Shown here: piece by piece, positions 1-6,926 of the stretch
Layout of the letters: every line of letters starts with the position of its first letter
How positions within the stretch are numbered: position 1 is the stretch's first letter
Source: Bdellovibrio sp.
Lineage (GTDB): Bacteria > Bdellovibrionota > Bdellovibrionia > Bdellovibrionales > UBA1609
Assembly: GCA_003694355.1 (NCBI GenBank)
Contig: RFKI01000079.1
Coordinates: 1 to 7,779 of the forward strand
Length of the DNA stretch: 7,779 nucleotides
Direction of reading: 5' to 3'
Made by a program: the position numbers and the translations under genes
Notes under the pieces: generated by a model
What the model saw: only the letters and a program-made list of their open reading frames with translations
Told to the model about the DNA's origin: nothing
Databases searched by the model: none

Positions 1-396
1 ATAAGGTACTTTCATGACCGTTTTTGAAAGAAGTTCTACAAAGAGTGTGTTATTTTGTTGGCCTTGAACTTTTCCTTGAGCAAGAATATCAATTCCGTCC
101 TGAGAAGGACGAATAAAAAGAATATATTTTCCAAAGGGCACTTTTTTTCCTTTTGGAACGCGTATCAGAAAGAGGCCTTCCGTTTCTCCAGTTACTTGCA
201 TACTCTTTGAAGTGACAGATTGAGTGATAGACTGGAGTTCAGGGTTTGCGATATTGGGACTTTCTTCCTTTCCTGAAGGCGCTTCAATGGGAGGGAGGTC
301 GGGGCCCCAGAGATTTTTTTTCTTTTGTTTGGCTTGTAAGGAGAAGGCAATACAGAGGATTACACTGGTGCTGGATATCCATACTATGCGGAACAT
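1..396 (-). CDS. Small secreted protein of unknown function, 3' end missing
   Basis: An open frame of 132 codons starts at ATG 394-396 and runs off the left edge without a stop. Residues 1-22 form a Sec signal peptide: Arg3, a hydrophobic core up to about Leu20, and Ala22 as the likely cleavage point, followed by a basic KQKKK stretch. Cys15 lies in the core, but its context (VILC) lacks the small residue required before a lipobox Cys, so type I cleavage is preferred. A Pro/Ser/Glu-rich linker of about 30 residues follows, then a beta-rich domain from about residue 60 with Gly-punctuated strands (GLFLIRVPKGKKVPFGKY, ILFIRP, ILAQGKV, TLFVELL). It vaguely resembles small beta-barrel domains such as the C-terminal domain of FlgT, which is weak inference. 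An in-frame TAA two codons upstream fixes this start, but there is no clear Shine-Dalgarno. I do not recognise the family. Confidence 0.8.
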   Translation of the reverse strand, partial: MFRIVWISSTSVILCIAFSLQAKQKKKNLWGPDLPPIEAPSGKEESPNIANPELQSITQSVTSKSMQVTGETEGLFLIRVPKGKKVPFGKYILFIRPSQDGIDILAQGKVQGQQNNTLFVELLSKTVMKVPY

Positions 397-567
397 GATT
401 TAGGTTATCACGCTTTGAATAGCAGATACAATAAGTAGCTCGACCATTGTGTTGGTCAAGTCGGAAAGTTTAAAAGTTGTATTTATCATAGGAGCTTAAT
501 AAAATGAACGCCCCCTGTCTTCAAATCTCTTCCAATTTTTAGAACTCTTTAAGGTTATAATGTAAAT
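397..567. other. Intergenic region between the lipoprotein and the secreted protein gene
   Basis: This 171-base AT-rich gap is the only sizeable non-coding stretch. On the minus strand it contains TATGAT (485-490, five of six matches to a -10 box, but no good -35 at the right distance) and TTGACC (453-458, a good -35 without a clear -10). A promoter for the secreted protein gene is therefore possible but not demonstrated. I see no GC-rich hairpin followed by a T-run after the lipoprotein stop, so read-through from the upstream operon cannot be excluded. Confidence 0.5.
439..460. repeat. Short hairpin upstream of the secreted protein gene
   Basis: Minus-strand CTTGACCA, loop ACACAA, then TGGTCGAG form an 8-base-pair stem with one G-T wobble. 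It is followed by CTACTTATTGTATC, not a U-run, so it is a poor intrinsic terminator. It starts 43 bases before the ATG at 396 and contains the TTGACC that could serve as a -35 element, so an operator or a leader-RNA hairpin are alternatives. Confidence 0.4.
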
Positions 568-573
568 TTACAT
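560..573. repeat. 14-base perfect palindrome across the lipoprotein stop codon
   Basis: ATGTAAATTTACAT is its own reverse complement and covers the last Met codon and TAA of the lipoprotein gene plus seven bases beyond. An operator for a dimeric regulator or a weak cruciform is possible, but about one such palindrome is expected by chance in an AT-rich window this size, and it has no U-run, so it is not a terminator. Confidence 0.4.
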
Positions 574-3500
574 GCCCTTAAAAACTGTTCCTTTTTCTCG
601 GTCTACGAGAATAATGAAATTGGTTTCTGGGTTTATCCATATGGCATGAACTTTAGACTCGGCTGCAGAGGTGTAAATAGAAGTATTGCTCATATCCACA
701 GAGTAAACCTGTTGTGAGTCTGTGCTTATACCATAAAGGATTTGTGTGTTTGGATTATAGACCAGTTTTTGCCCAGATTGAGGAGCATCATTAGAAGGGT
801 TGATTTCAGCTTTAAAGGCATAAGAGATATCAGCAGGACCAGGAGTGCCAAGCGCTGCATTCACAATGGCCAGTTCTCCGACACCGCTTAAGTAAATATA
901 AACTTTTTGGTCGGTTTCATTGGTGGCAAGAGCTGAGGGTCTTAAGAAATCAGTGCTTCCGTCATTAAGAGTTAAGCTAACAAGTAGCGTTCCATTGATG
1001 GTGTCAAAGATGTAGAGTTTACTCACTTCACTGGAAGGATCATAAGTTGTCACATAAAGCTGATTTTGAGATTCCAGAATGCTCATGGCAGAAACAACCT
1101 CTCCAGCTGGGGCGTTCCATATCGGTGTTTGAGAGGATTTCGTAAAGTTCACTTCTTTGTAAAGAGAACCATTTTCATAATAAAATAGATATTCACTATT
1201 TCCTGATTTTTGATAAGCCGTTAACAGAGATCCGTATCTTTTATGACCCTTGTAATGTAAAGGAGGGCAACTGCTTGTACAGCTAGAGACACTGGCTATA
1301 GTAGAGAGATCTTCTGGAGCTTTTGCAGATACCGATGAGGTATTAAAGGGGCCGTTGCGATTTCCTTGCGGTGTGAGAAGGATTTCAGTTTTTCCTAGAG
1401 TGTTGATGTTGTAGTTAATATTTTGAGTGGACGCTCCAGCAGGCCAGGGTAGGTTATCAAAAAAGTTAGCAAATGAACTGGTGAGAATGTTACTGTTTTC
1501 AATTTGAAGAAGCCAGACGAAATGTCTTGTGAGATAACCAATGTTGGGAAAGAGGCGGTCATAATGTCCCGAGAAGATCACTTGATCTCGTTTTTCTGAA
1601 GGATTGTAGATAAGCGTTTCAGTTTTCCAGGAAAGATTTTTGATCGTAAAAGGCACACTTTCTGTGATATTAAATCTTTTAAAAGGAATCACATAAACAT
1701 TTAATACATTTACGGTCCACTCCTGAGAAGCTATAAAGTTGCCATCTGAAACTTCAACGAGAACTTTATGTTGTCCTGTGGCCAGCGGCCCAGACCCATC
1801 AGGGTCTTCGCTACCACTGTATAAAGAAGGAATATAGTTAAACGTATTCGAAGAATTAGAGAGCGGCTCTCCATCAACATACCATGTGTAGATCAAGGCA
1901 TCATTGTTAGGGTCCGTTGCAGATACAGTAAATGTTTGGGCTTGTGCTTCCAATAAGGTGGGATTATTGGGCGGGACAACGGATGTGATGGTGGGAGGTT
2001 GAGCGCCGCCTGGGGATTTAACCGATACAAGAAGATAGGCATTATCTGTTTCGCCAGTTACGGTATCTCGTACTTGAATGTCTATGCGATGAGTGCTTCC
2101 AATGTCATTAAGTGATGGAACCCATGTGATGGTGCCAGGCAATTCTCCCGAAACGCCCATACACACACCATTTCCAGAGGGGTCTGAGCAGGGTCGAGGA
2201 GCTTGAGTGATGCTATACTCTACGGGGTTGCCTTTTGAATTTTTGATAATTGTAGGGAAACGAAAGGGGTTATTAGGAAGGTTGGCCACCGCAGTGAGTG
2301 TGGCAGGTACAGGATTGCCATTATTATCTATGGAGGGACTTATAAAGAAAACAGGAGCGACCACTTTAAAGTTGAGTGCCACTGAAGTGGACATATGGGA
2401 AAGTACATTTCCTGCTCTATCCACATCACCATTATCGAACACATAAATGGTTGGAGTATGGGTGCCTAACTGTCCCTTTTGAGGACACCATTCTATTTTA
2501 TAATTATAGGTGATTTGGGATGAAGACGTATTTATTCCTACAAGGCTAATTTTGGGCACTGCAAGGTCTAAATTGAGTTGCCCATTTAAACTGCATTGTG
2601 GGACACTTAAGTTGTCTGTATAATTAGGGTCATAATTGTCGACAATTTCGGTTGGCCATAAGGGAGCTACAGCATGGCATTCGTTGGGCAAGCCCGGGTT
2701 GGGGTCAAAGTTTGTATTATAGGCCTGGTTTTCTAGGGCATCTCGACAGGCCTCTAGTTGGGTATTAAAAGAGCCCCCTTCTGGAGCATTGGCGTCTTTA
2801 TCTATAATTGAAAAGTTAAGAGAAAAGTAAGTGTCCGCCTGAATGGTTTGTGGTGTTAAGGTGGTGGCAAGGGCTGGGGGATTATTCACATTTTTTACTT
2901 TTACAAGAAAGTGTGTGTAAGCAAATCCTCTTTGAGCATAGGGCACACCTGCAGAAAAAGAGTCTTCTACTTTTACTCGGAGAATAAACCCAGAAGTTGA
3001 GGAGAGGGCCTTGGCATCAGCATCTGTGGGAGTCCACTCGATAACAGCTTCCGCTTTTGCTCCAAAAGTATTTGTATTAACGTTATTGAGTGATGTGTTT
3101 TTGATGTTTTTAATCTGAATGCCTGTGGGAACTGGTCGCCAGATGCCCTTGTCAATATCATAAATGGCAGGGGATGCATTTTCACAGGTGTTGTTCGGGT
3201 CGGCATCGTCACAGTTACCCACAATTTGAAAGCGAACGGTTTGAAGGTCTATAGATTTGTTTACATCGAAACTATATACTTTAAAAGAGCTAGTGGCTCC
3301 CTCAACAAAAATGTATCCATCCCCAATTCCATCTCCGTTGATATCAGGACCTCTTTGCGCATTCTGCAGAGGGTTGGTTAAAGAGGGCGCGGAGAGTGGG
3401 GTTCCGCTTGCATCTGTGATTTGAGGGGGATCGTTCAGCTCTGTGGCTTTGACCGTCCACTGAAGTGTAGTTGTCTTGGATTCTCCATTAGAAGCTCCAT

Positions 3501-6500
3501 TGTCGGAGACTGTGGTGGAAAACAGAAAAGTGTTATCGAAATCTGCCGTAACAGGTTTGTACCTGAAATAGCAAACACGTGACTGGTTAAAACTTAATCC
3601 TGTGGTGCTGCTGCAAGGAAAGGCACAGCTTCCAATATCTGCAGCCGAAGTGGCAGGGGTTCGGCAAAGCTCATAGACTCCTTGAGCTTGAATATTGCTA
3701 CTAACTTGAGGATTGCTAAATGTAAATCGATCATCGGGATCCTTTGCAAGGTCTGCAGGATCTTGTTCTTTGACGGATAAAAGAAGGTTTAAAATCGCAC
3801 TGCCTTCCTGGACTTCTGTCGTTGTTAAAGGAACTTGGTCAGCCATCGGTCGAAAGTTATAGTCTTTCATTTGATGAATGAGTTTTCGAGTGCCGTTGCC
3901 TGCTGGGGATAAAACCAGCTTGCGATGAACGGGAATCAGGACGGAGCTGGAACCCGATGGAAATGCAATACTTTTATTGGCTAAATAGATTTTCCCATCA
4001 GAGCTTTTAAACTCGAAATCTTTAGCAATCGTTAAAGAACTGGTATTTCCATTTCGGGTAATTTGAACTTCACCTTCTAGAACAATGGTGGAAGGGTTTG
4101 TCACAAGGACCCCAGAAATCGGATTGGTCATTTCTGTTATAGTTCCTGGTGGGGCGGGTTGGGCATCATAGACTCGAAGGTCACTTGTAAACTGGTCAGA
4201 ACCTGGTTGATTTCCCGTCGCTTTGTAAGGAAAAATATGGTAGTTATTGTCACTATTTAGGACCTCTGGATTGGTGATTGAAATGGAACTATCAGCCAGA
4301 GGCAAGGTGGGGATGAAATTTGTATTTGCAGGAATTGTAAAAGGTTTTCTAAAGACCACAACATTGGATAAAGAAGCTTGTCCTGCAGGAAAGGTGATCG
4401 TGTCTCTGTTTTCAAACTGCACGGCGGGTATTAAAGAAGGAGAGAGAGTGTCTTTTGTTTTAAAAATCGTGCCCACAGGAATCGTGATGTTGTTGGGGGC
4501 GACCCCTGAAGGAATGCCATCTCCATTGTCATCGTAAGAAATTTGAATCACTCCTCGATCGCCAGAAAGAGCTGTTGCATTTTGGGCTACAAGATTTGGA
4601 AAGCCAGAGATAACAGTTAATTGATTGGCGTTTACGGTTCTGTTAGTGGCCTTTACAGGAACCAGAACATGGAGGTCGTTGGGTTCAATGGTGATATCCG
4701 TTACGGTTTGAAATGTTAAGTAAGGAGAACTGGCGGTGCGAAACTCCCAGCCCGCAGCAATTGTTATGGGGTTACTGTAGGTGCCTTGATAGGTGGGGGG
4801 GCGTGTAAACTGAATCACCCCACTATAGGGACTAATAGCAGACCCATCAAAGCAACTGTTTAAGGAGAGACTATCATAGTGCAGGTTTGTTTCATAATAT
4901 TTTTGTTTAAAGACCAGAGGTTTGGAGGGGTTTGAGCTGCAGTCTTTTAAGAACGGGATGTCTTTGAGGTCCACATTTTCCAAACGAATCAGTGGAGTGT
5001 CTCCATCTCCGTCTTCCGCATTGGCTGTGGCGGGTGTGCTCGTTACTTCATCAGAGTTAATGGTTAAGTCAGATGGGGGGGTGGCTGTTGAGGGAGAAAA
5101 ACAGGCATATTGGTTACGGTTAATGGACGTGAGAGTGAAGTTCTGTGGAGTTGTACCGCCGCTGTCATCTTCCAGATTTACAGTATAAGTTACATTTGTG
5201 TCTCCTTCTAAAGGAAGCCAGTCAAAGGAAAAGGTGGCAATCCCTGTATTGAGGTCTGTGCTTATGGGAGATGATGAAAGGTTTGGTTCACTTTGGGGCT
5301 GTCCAGAATAACTAACCTTTGATACAGAAAGTTGATCAGGAGGCTGGATATTGTTAGTGGCTTCAGGGTCATACACTTGAAACTCATAGGTGTAAGGCTG
5401 ATTAACAGGATCAGAAGAAGGCAGGCAGGAGTCGCCTTCTTGAGGTGTTGTATTGCTAGATGTTATATGAAGTTCTTTTCCATCTGAAAAAAGTTTTAAA
5501 ACAGGGTTGGTGTTTTCATCAATCACTTTCACATTGGAATTAAAAAACGTAAAACCAAAGTGGCCGTCGTTCACTCGAAGGTCAATATTTCTGGGAGAGC
5601 TTAGGGAGTCTTTAGCATCTTTGTTATCGGGCGCCCATTGGATGCGGACTTTAGCGGTTTGTTGAGTATCAAAAAGAGGTGTTTGAAGGGAAACGGCCGA
5701 GTTTGCAGGGTTAAGAGTCACTTGATTGAGAACATTGCCGTTGTCATCCAGTTGTATAAGAGTTGGTGGGCTGGAAAACCCTGTGTTCATAAGATCCCAA
5801 TAGATTACTTCGGGACTGCTTGATGTGCTCACGGTGGCATCTGGATCTGTAACGGTAAAATCGCACACCCATGGAGCTTTATTGGTCACACTGGTCACTT
5901 CAGGAGTTGTTGTGGCACAAGAACCATTTACAACGGAGAGTGTGGGTTTTCGGTTATTGTTGTTAATAATCAGATCCCAGCTAAAAACAACAGCGGGACC
6001 TCCATCGGACACCACAAGATCCAGTTTGTAAGTGCCAGCATCTGAGAATCCAGGTGTCCAAACATAGGTTTGCAGGTCTTTTAAGACAAGTTTGTTATTT
6101 AATCTCCAAGCATAGAAAACGAGGTCTCCATCGGGGTCCACAGCTTTTACACTCACTTCTAATTGGTAGTCTTCCTTACCAATAATGGGTTCTCCAGTTG
6201 GCGGGGAGTTGATGGTGTCTAAAACAGGTGGAGAATTAAAATAGCCAAAAGGTTGAGGTGTGTTCGGAACAATATTGCCATTGCTGTCTAACTGAAAATG
6301 GATATTGAACTTTTTAAGAAAATTCAGAAAATCAGTATCGGCAGCCAAACCGTTTCTTAAGAAGTTAAAGAGTAAAATGGGATCCATTTGAAAGCTCAGT
6401 CCGAAAAGATCCATTTTTTCACTGGCAAACTGCTCGATGTAAGAGGTGATTTCAGAAATCTCTTCTTCTTTATATGTCTTGAGAGAGCGGTCAGGATAGT

Positions 6501-6909
6501 TGGCAAGCAGTTGATAAGTGAGAGTGGAAATAATACCTGGTTTGGCAAAACCTTCATTGTAGGTGATGGCATAAAAATCAATATTGTGGTAGTCCATGCT
6601 CACTTGTAGGATCACAGGTCCAGTTACCGTGGTGTCTTTGGGAACCACAAGGGAGTGTTTGATTTGCGGGTCTAATTTTTCTTCTTGAGGAGGCGTAACA
6701 TCTAGAAGGGTAATAAGGTGTTGGTTATCATTTCCCACTGATCGAGCTAAGATTTCATAGCGATCATCTGAGTAGTACACAAAATTTTCTACGCTGAAGT
6801 TGATCTCGGCTCCTGGAGGGATAATAATGGGTGTGGCATTATCACTTTTACAAGAGCTTAAAGCCAAAAGTGAAACGAAGGAGAAGAGATAGAAAACAAA
6901 AGGTCTCAT
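568..6909 (-). CDS. Giant Ig-like/propeller mosaic lipoprotein (2113 aa), probable surface adhesin or stalk
   Basis: Complete exported lipoprotein. Residues 1-19 form a lipoprotein signal peptide with Arg2, a hydrophobic core and lipobox LSSC. Cys20 would be lipidated, and Lys21 at +2 is compatible with outer-membrane sorting. Layout: 21-224, unrecognised domain, beta-rich then helical; 225-318, 319-463 and 466-600, Ig/PKD-like domains; 601-696, linker with DGDGD (633-637) and Cys657/Cys686; 697-1010, four baseplate-J-like repeats; 1011-1158, 1159-1340, 1342-1517, 1518-1633 and 1637-1737, five more Ig/cadherin/PKD-like domains; about 1740-2113, beta-propeller-like domain. The Ig-like domains share an aromatic-x-Pro strand start and a closing V-x-D, and several begin with N-x-P-P linkers. 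Apart from Cys20 there are 20 cysteines, mostly in close pairs, fitting disulfides outside the cytoplasm. No protease, hydrolase or membrane-barrel motif was seen. It is co-transcribed with the FG-GAP gene. Adhesion or cell-surface recognition is the likeliest role, inferred from architecture alone. Confidence 0.95.
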   Translation of the reverse strand: MRPFVFYLFSFVSLLALSSCKSDNATPIIIPPGAEINFSVENFVYYSDDRYEILARSVGNDNQHLITLLDVTPPQEEKLDPQIKHSLVVPKDTTVTGPVILQVSMDYHNIDFYAITYNEGFAKPGIISTLTYQLLANYPDRSLKTYKEEEISEITSYIEQFASEKMDLFGLSFQMDPILLFNFLRNGLAADTDFLNFLKKFNIHFQLDSNGNIVPNTPQPFGYFNSPPVLDTINSPPTGEPIIGKEDYQLEVSVKAVDPDGDLVFYAWRLNNKLVLKDLQTYVWTPGFSDAGTYKLDLVVSDGGPAVVFSWDLIINNNNRKPTLSVVNGSCATTTPEVTSVTNKAPWVCDFTVTDPDATVSTSSSPEVIYWDLMNTGFSSPPTLIQLDDNGNVLNQVTLNPANSAVSLQTPLFDTQQTAKVRIQWAPDNKDAKDSLSSPRNIDLRVNDGHFGFTFFNSNVKVIDENTNPVLKLFSDGKELHITSSNTTPQEGDSCLPSSDPVNQPYTYEFQVYDPEATNNIQPPDQLSVSKVSYSGQPQSEPNLSSSPISTDLNTGIATFSFDWLPLEGDTNVTYTVNLEDDSGGTTPQNFTLTSINRNQYACFSPSTATPPSDLTINSDEVTSTPATANAEDGDGDTPLIRLENVDLKDIPFLKDCSSNPSKPLVFKQKYYETNLHYDSLSLNSCFDGSAISPYSGVIQFTRPPTYQGTYSNPITIAAGWEFRTASSPYLTFQTVTDITIEPNDLHVLVPVKATNRTVNANQLTVISGFPNLVAQNATALSGDRGVIQISYDDNGDGIPSGVAPNNITIPVGTIFKTKDTLSPSLIPAVQFENRDTITFPAGQASLSNVVVFRKPFTIPANTNFIPTLPLADSSISITNPEVLNSDNNYHIFPYKATGNQPGSDQFTSDLRVYDAQPAPPGTITEMTNPISGVLVTNPSTIVLEGEVQITRNGNTSSLTIAKDFEFKSSDGKIYLANKSIAFPSGSSSVLIPVHRKLVLSPAGNGTRKLIHQMKDYNFRPMADQVPLTTTEVQEGSAILNLLLSVKEQDPADLAKDPDDRFTFSNPQVSSNIQAQGVYELCRTPATSAADIGSCAFPCSSTTGLSFNQSRVCYFRYKPVTADFDNTFLFSTTVSDNGASNGESKTTTLQWTVKATELNDPPQITDASGTPLSAPSLTNPLQNAQRGPDINGDGIGDGYIFVEGATSSFKVYSFDVNKSIDLQTVRFQIVGNCDDADPNNTCENASPAIYDIDKGIWRPVPTGIQIKNIKNTSLNNVNTNTFGAKAEAVIEWTPTDADAKALSSTSGFILRVKVEDSFSAGVPYAQRGFAYTHFLVKVKNVNNPPALATTLTPQTIQADTYFSLNFSIIDKDANAPEGGSFNTQLEACRDALENQAYNTNFDPNPGLPNECHAVAPLWPTEIVDNYDPNYTDNLSVPQCSLNGQLNLDLAVPKISLVGINTSSSQITYNYKIEWCPQKGQLGTHTPTIYVFDNGDVDRAGNVLSHMSTSVALNFKVVAPVFFISPSIDNNGNPVPATLTAVANLPNNPFRFPTIIKNSKGNPVEYSITQAPRPCSDPSGNGVCMGVSGELPGTITWVPSLNDIGSTHRIDIQVRDTVTGETDNAYLLVSVKSPGGAQPPTITSVVPPNNPTLLEAQAQTFTVSATDPNNDALIYTWYVDGEPLSNSSNTFNYIPSLYSGSEDPDGSGPLATGQHKVLVEVSDGNFIASQEWTVNVLNVYVIPFKRFNITESVPFTIKNLSWKTETLIYNPSEKRDQVIFSGHYDRLFPNIGYLTRHFVWLLQIENSNILTSSFANFFDNLPWPAGASTQNINYNINTLGKTEILLTPQGNRNGPFNTSSVSAKAPEDLSTIASVSSCTSSCPPLHYKGHKRYGSLLTAYQKSGNSEYLFYYENGSLYKEVNFTKSSQTPIWNAPAGEVVSAMSILESQNQLYVTTYDPSSEVSKLYIFDTINGTLLVSLTLNDGSTDFLRPSALATNETDQKVYIYLSGVGELAIVNAALGTPGPADISYAFKAEINPSNDAPQSGQKLVYNPNTQILYGISTDSQQVYSVDMSNTSIYTSAAESKVHAIWINPETNFIILVDREKGTVFKGM
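571..1692 (-). other. C-terminal beta-propeller-like domain (residues 1740-2113) of the lipoprotein
   Basis: The last roughly 370 residues leave the Ig pattern and show repeated four-strand units typical of YncE/YVTN-like propellers, e.g. QLYVTTYDPSSEVSKLYIFD (1950-1969), then KVYIYLSGVGELAIV (2002-2016), QILYGISTDSQQVYSVD (2056-2072) and NFIILVDREKGTVFKG (2097-2112). The recurrent 'N-x-x-x-Q-x-L/V-Y' turns are clear in the last 180 residues and less so before. One CxxxC pair (Cys1877, Cys1881) lies in the middle. Being farthest from the lipid anchor, it is the natural candidate for the binding head. Blade number cannot be settled by eye. Confidence 0.65.
1699..6237 (-). repeat. Eight divergent Ig/cadherin/PKD-like domains in two blocks
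   Basis: Eight copies of a strand signature, hydrophobic-x-[W/Y]-x-P followed after a variable loop by alternating hydrophobics and V-x-D or L-x-D. They lie at residues 284 (WTP), 425 (WAP), 564 (WLP), 1117 (YKP), 1292 (WTP), 1474 (WCP), 1596 (WVP) and 1692 (YIP), i.e. bases 6060, 5637, 5220, 3561, 3036, 2490, 2124 and 1836 counted at the first base of each codon. Linkers such as NSPPVL, NTNPVL, NDPPQI and NNPPAL mark domain starts. Three domains precede and five follow the baseplate-J-like block. The pattern matches He_PIG/PKD/cadherin-like bacterial Ig folds. Domains range from about 95 to 180 residues, the longer ones by loop insertions. Confidence 0.8.
3880..4821 (-). repeat. Four baseplate-J-like beta repeats in the lipoprotein centre
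   Basis: Residues 697-1010 contain four copies of [I/L/F]-T-I-[P/A]-x-x-x-x-F, at 715-723 (ITIAAGWEF), 808-816 (ITIPVGTIF), 857-865 (FTIPANTNF) and 959-967 (LTIAKDFEF). Each is followed after 20 to 35 residues by a hydrophobic strand, in three copies with Pro and a basic residue: VLVPVKA, NVVVFRKP, HIFPYKA and VLIPVHRK. Three copies are preceded by a G-[V/E]-[I/V]-Q-[F/I] strand at 697, 786 and 946. The 'IPxGTxF ... VPVxA' pattern is what I know from phage and contractile-tail baseplate J proteins. The repeats are seen directly; homology to baseplate J is inferred. Confidence 0.6.
6238..6849 (-). other. Unrecognised N-terminal domain (residues 21-224) of the lipoprotein
   Basis: About 200 residues between the lipid anchor and the first Ig-like domain. 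The first 90 or so alternate hydrophobic and polar residues as in a beta-sandwich. From about residue 126 the character changes to helical, with ISTLTYQLL, then a Glu/Lys-rich stretch (KEEEISEITSYIEQF), then a segment rich in Phe and Leu. Large bacterial lipoproteins often have a threonine-containing 'STLT/PLTT' helix followed by a helical bundle after the anchor, and this stretch resembles that arrangement. The family assignment is only a guess. Confidence 0.5.
6850..6909 (-). other. Lipoprotein signal peptide and lipobox
   Basis: Residues 1-20 of the large protein: Arg at position 2, a run of Phe, Val, Leu and Ala, then LSSC with Cys20 encoded at 6850-6852. This fits the signal peptidase II lipobox pattern [LVI]-[ASTVI]-[GAS]-C. 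The residues after Cys are Lys and Ser, not Asp, so by the E. coli Lol rule the protein would go to the outer membrane. Whether it then faces outward cannot be read from the sequence. Confidence 0.93.
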
Positions 6910-6920
6910 CTAGTTTCTTC

Positions 6921-6926
6921 CCTCCT
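6921..6926 (-). promoter_or_regulatory. Strong Shine-Dalgarno overlapping the upstream stop codon
   Basis: On the minus strand AGGAGG lies 11 bases before the ATG at 6909, and its first bases are the last two of the TAG that ends the FG-GAP gene (6925-6927). A second in-frame TAG sits directly before the ATG (6910-6912), so no upstream in-frame start is possible and the lipoprotein start is fixed. The overlap of stop and ribosome binding site favours translational coupling of the two genes. Confidence 0.9.

Noticed and set aside
354..354. Lipobox at Cys15 of the secreted protein
   Set aside because: The context V-I-L-C lacks Gly, Ala or Ser just before Cys, and a better type I cleavage point follows at Ala22.
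439..460. Intrinsic terminator for the lipoprotein operon
   Set aside because: The stem is short with a wobble pair and no U-run follows on either strand.
2207..6609. Several open frames of 60 to 96 codons, mostly on the plus strand, inside the lipoprotein gene
   Set aside because: They are antisense or alternative-frame shadows of the long gene, without consistent ribosome binding sites and with implausible composition.
568..6909. Phage tail or contractile injection gene, on the strength of the baseplate-J-like repeats
   Set aside because: The protein has a lipoprotein signal, Ig-like arrays and a propeller, and no tail genes are nearby; at most the repeat module is shared.
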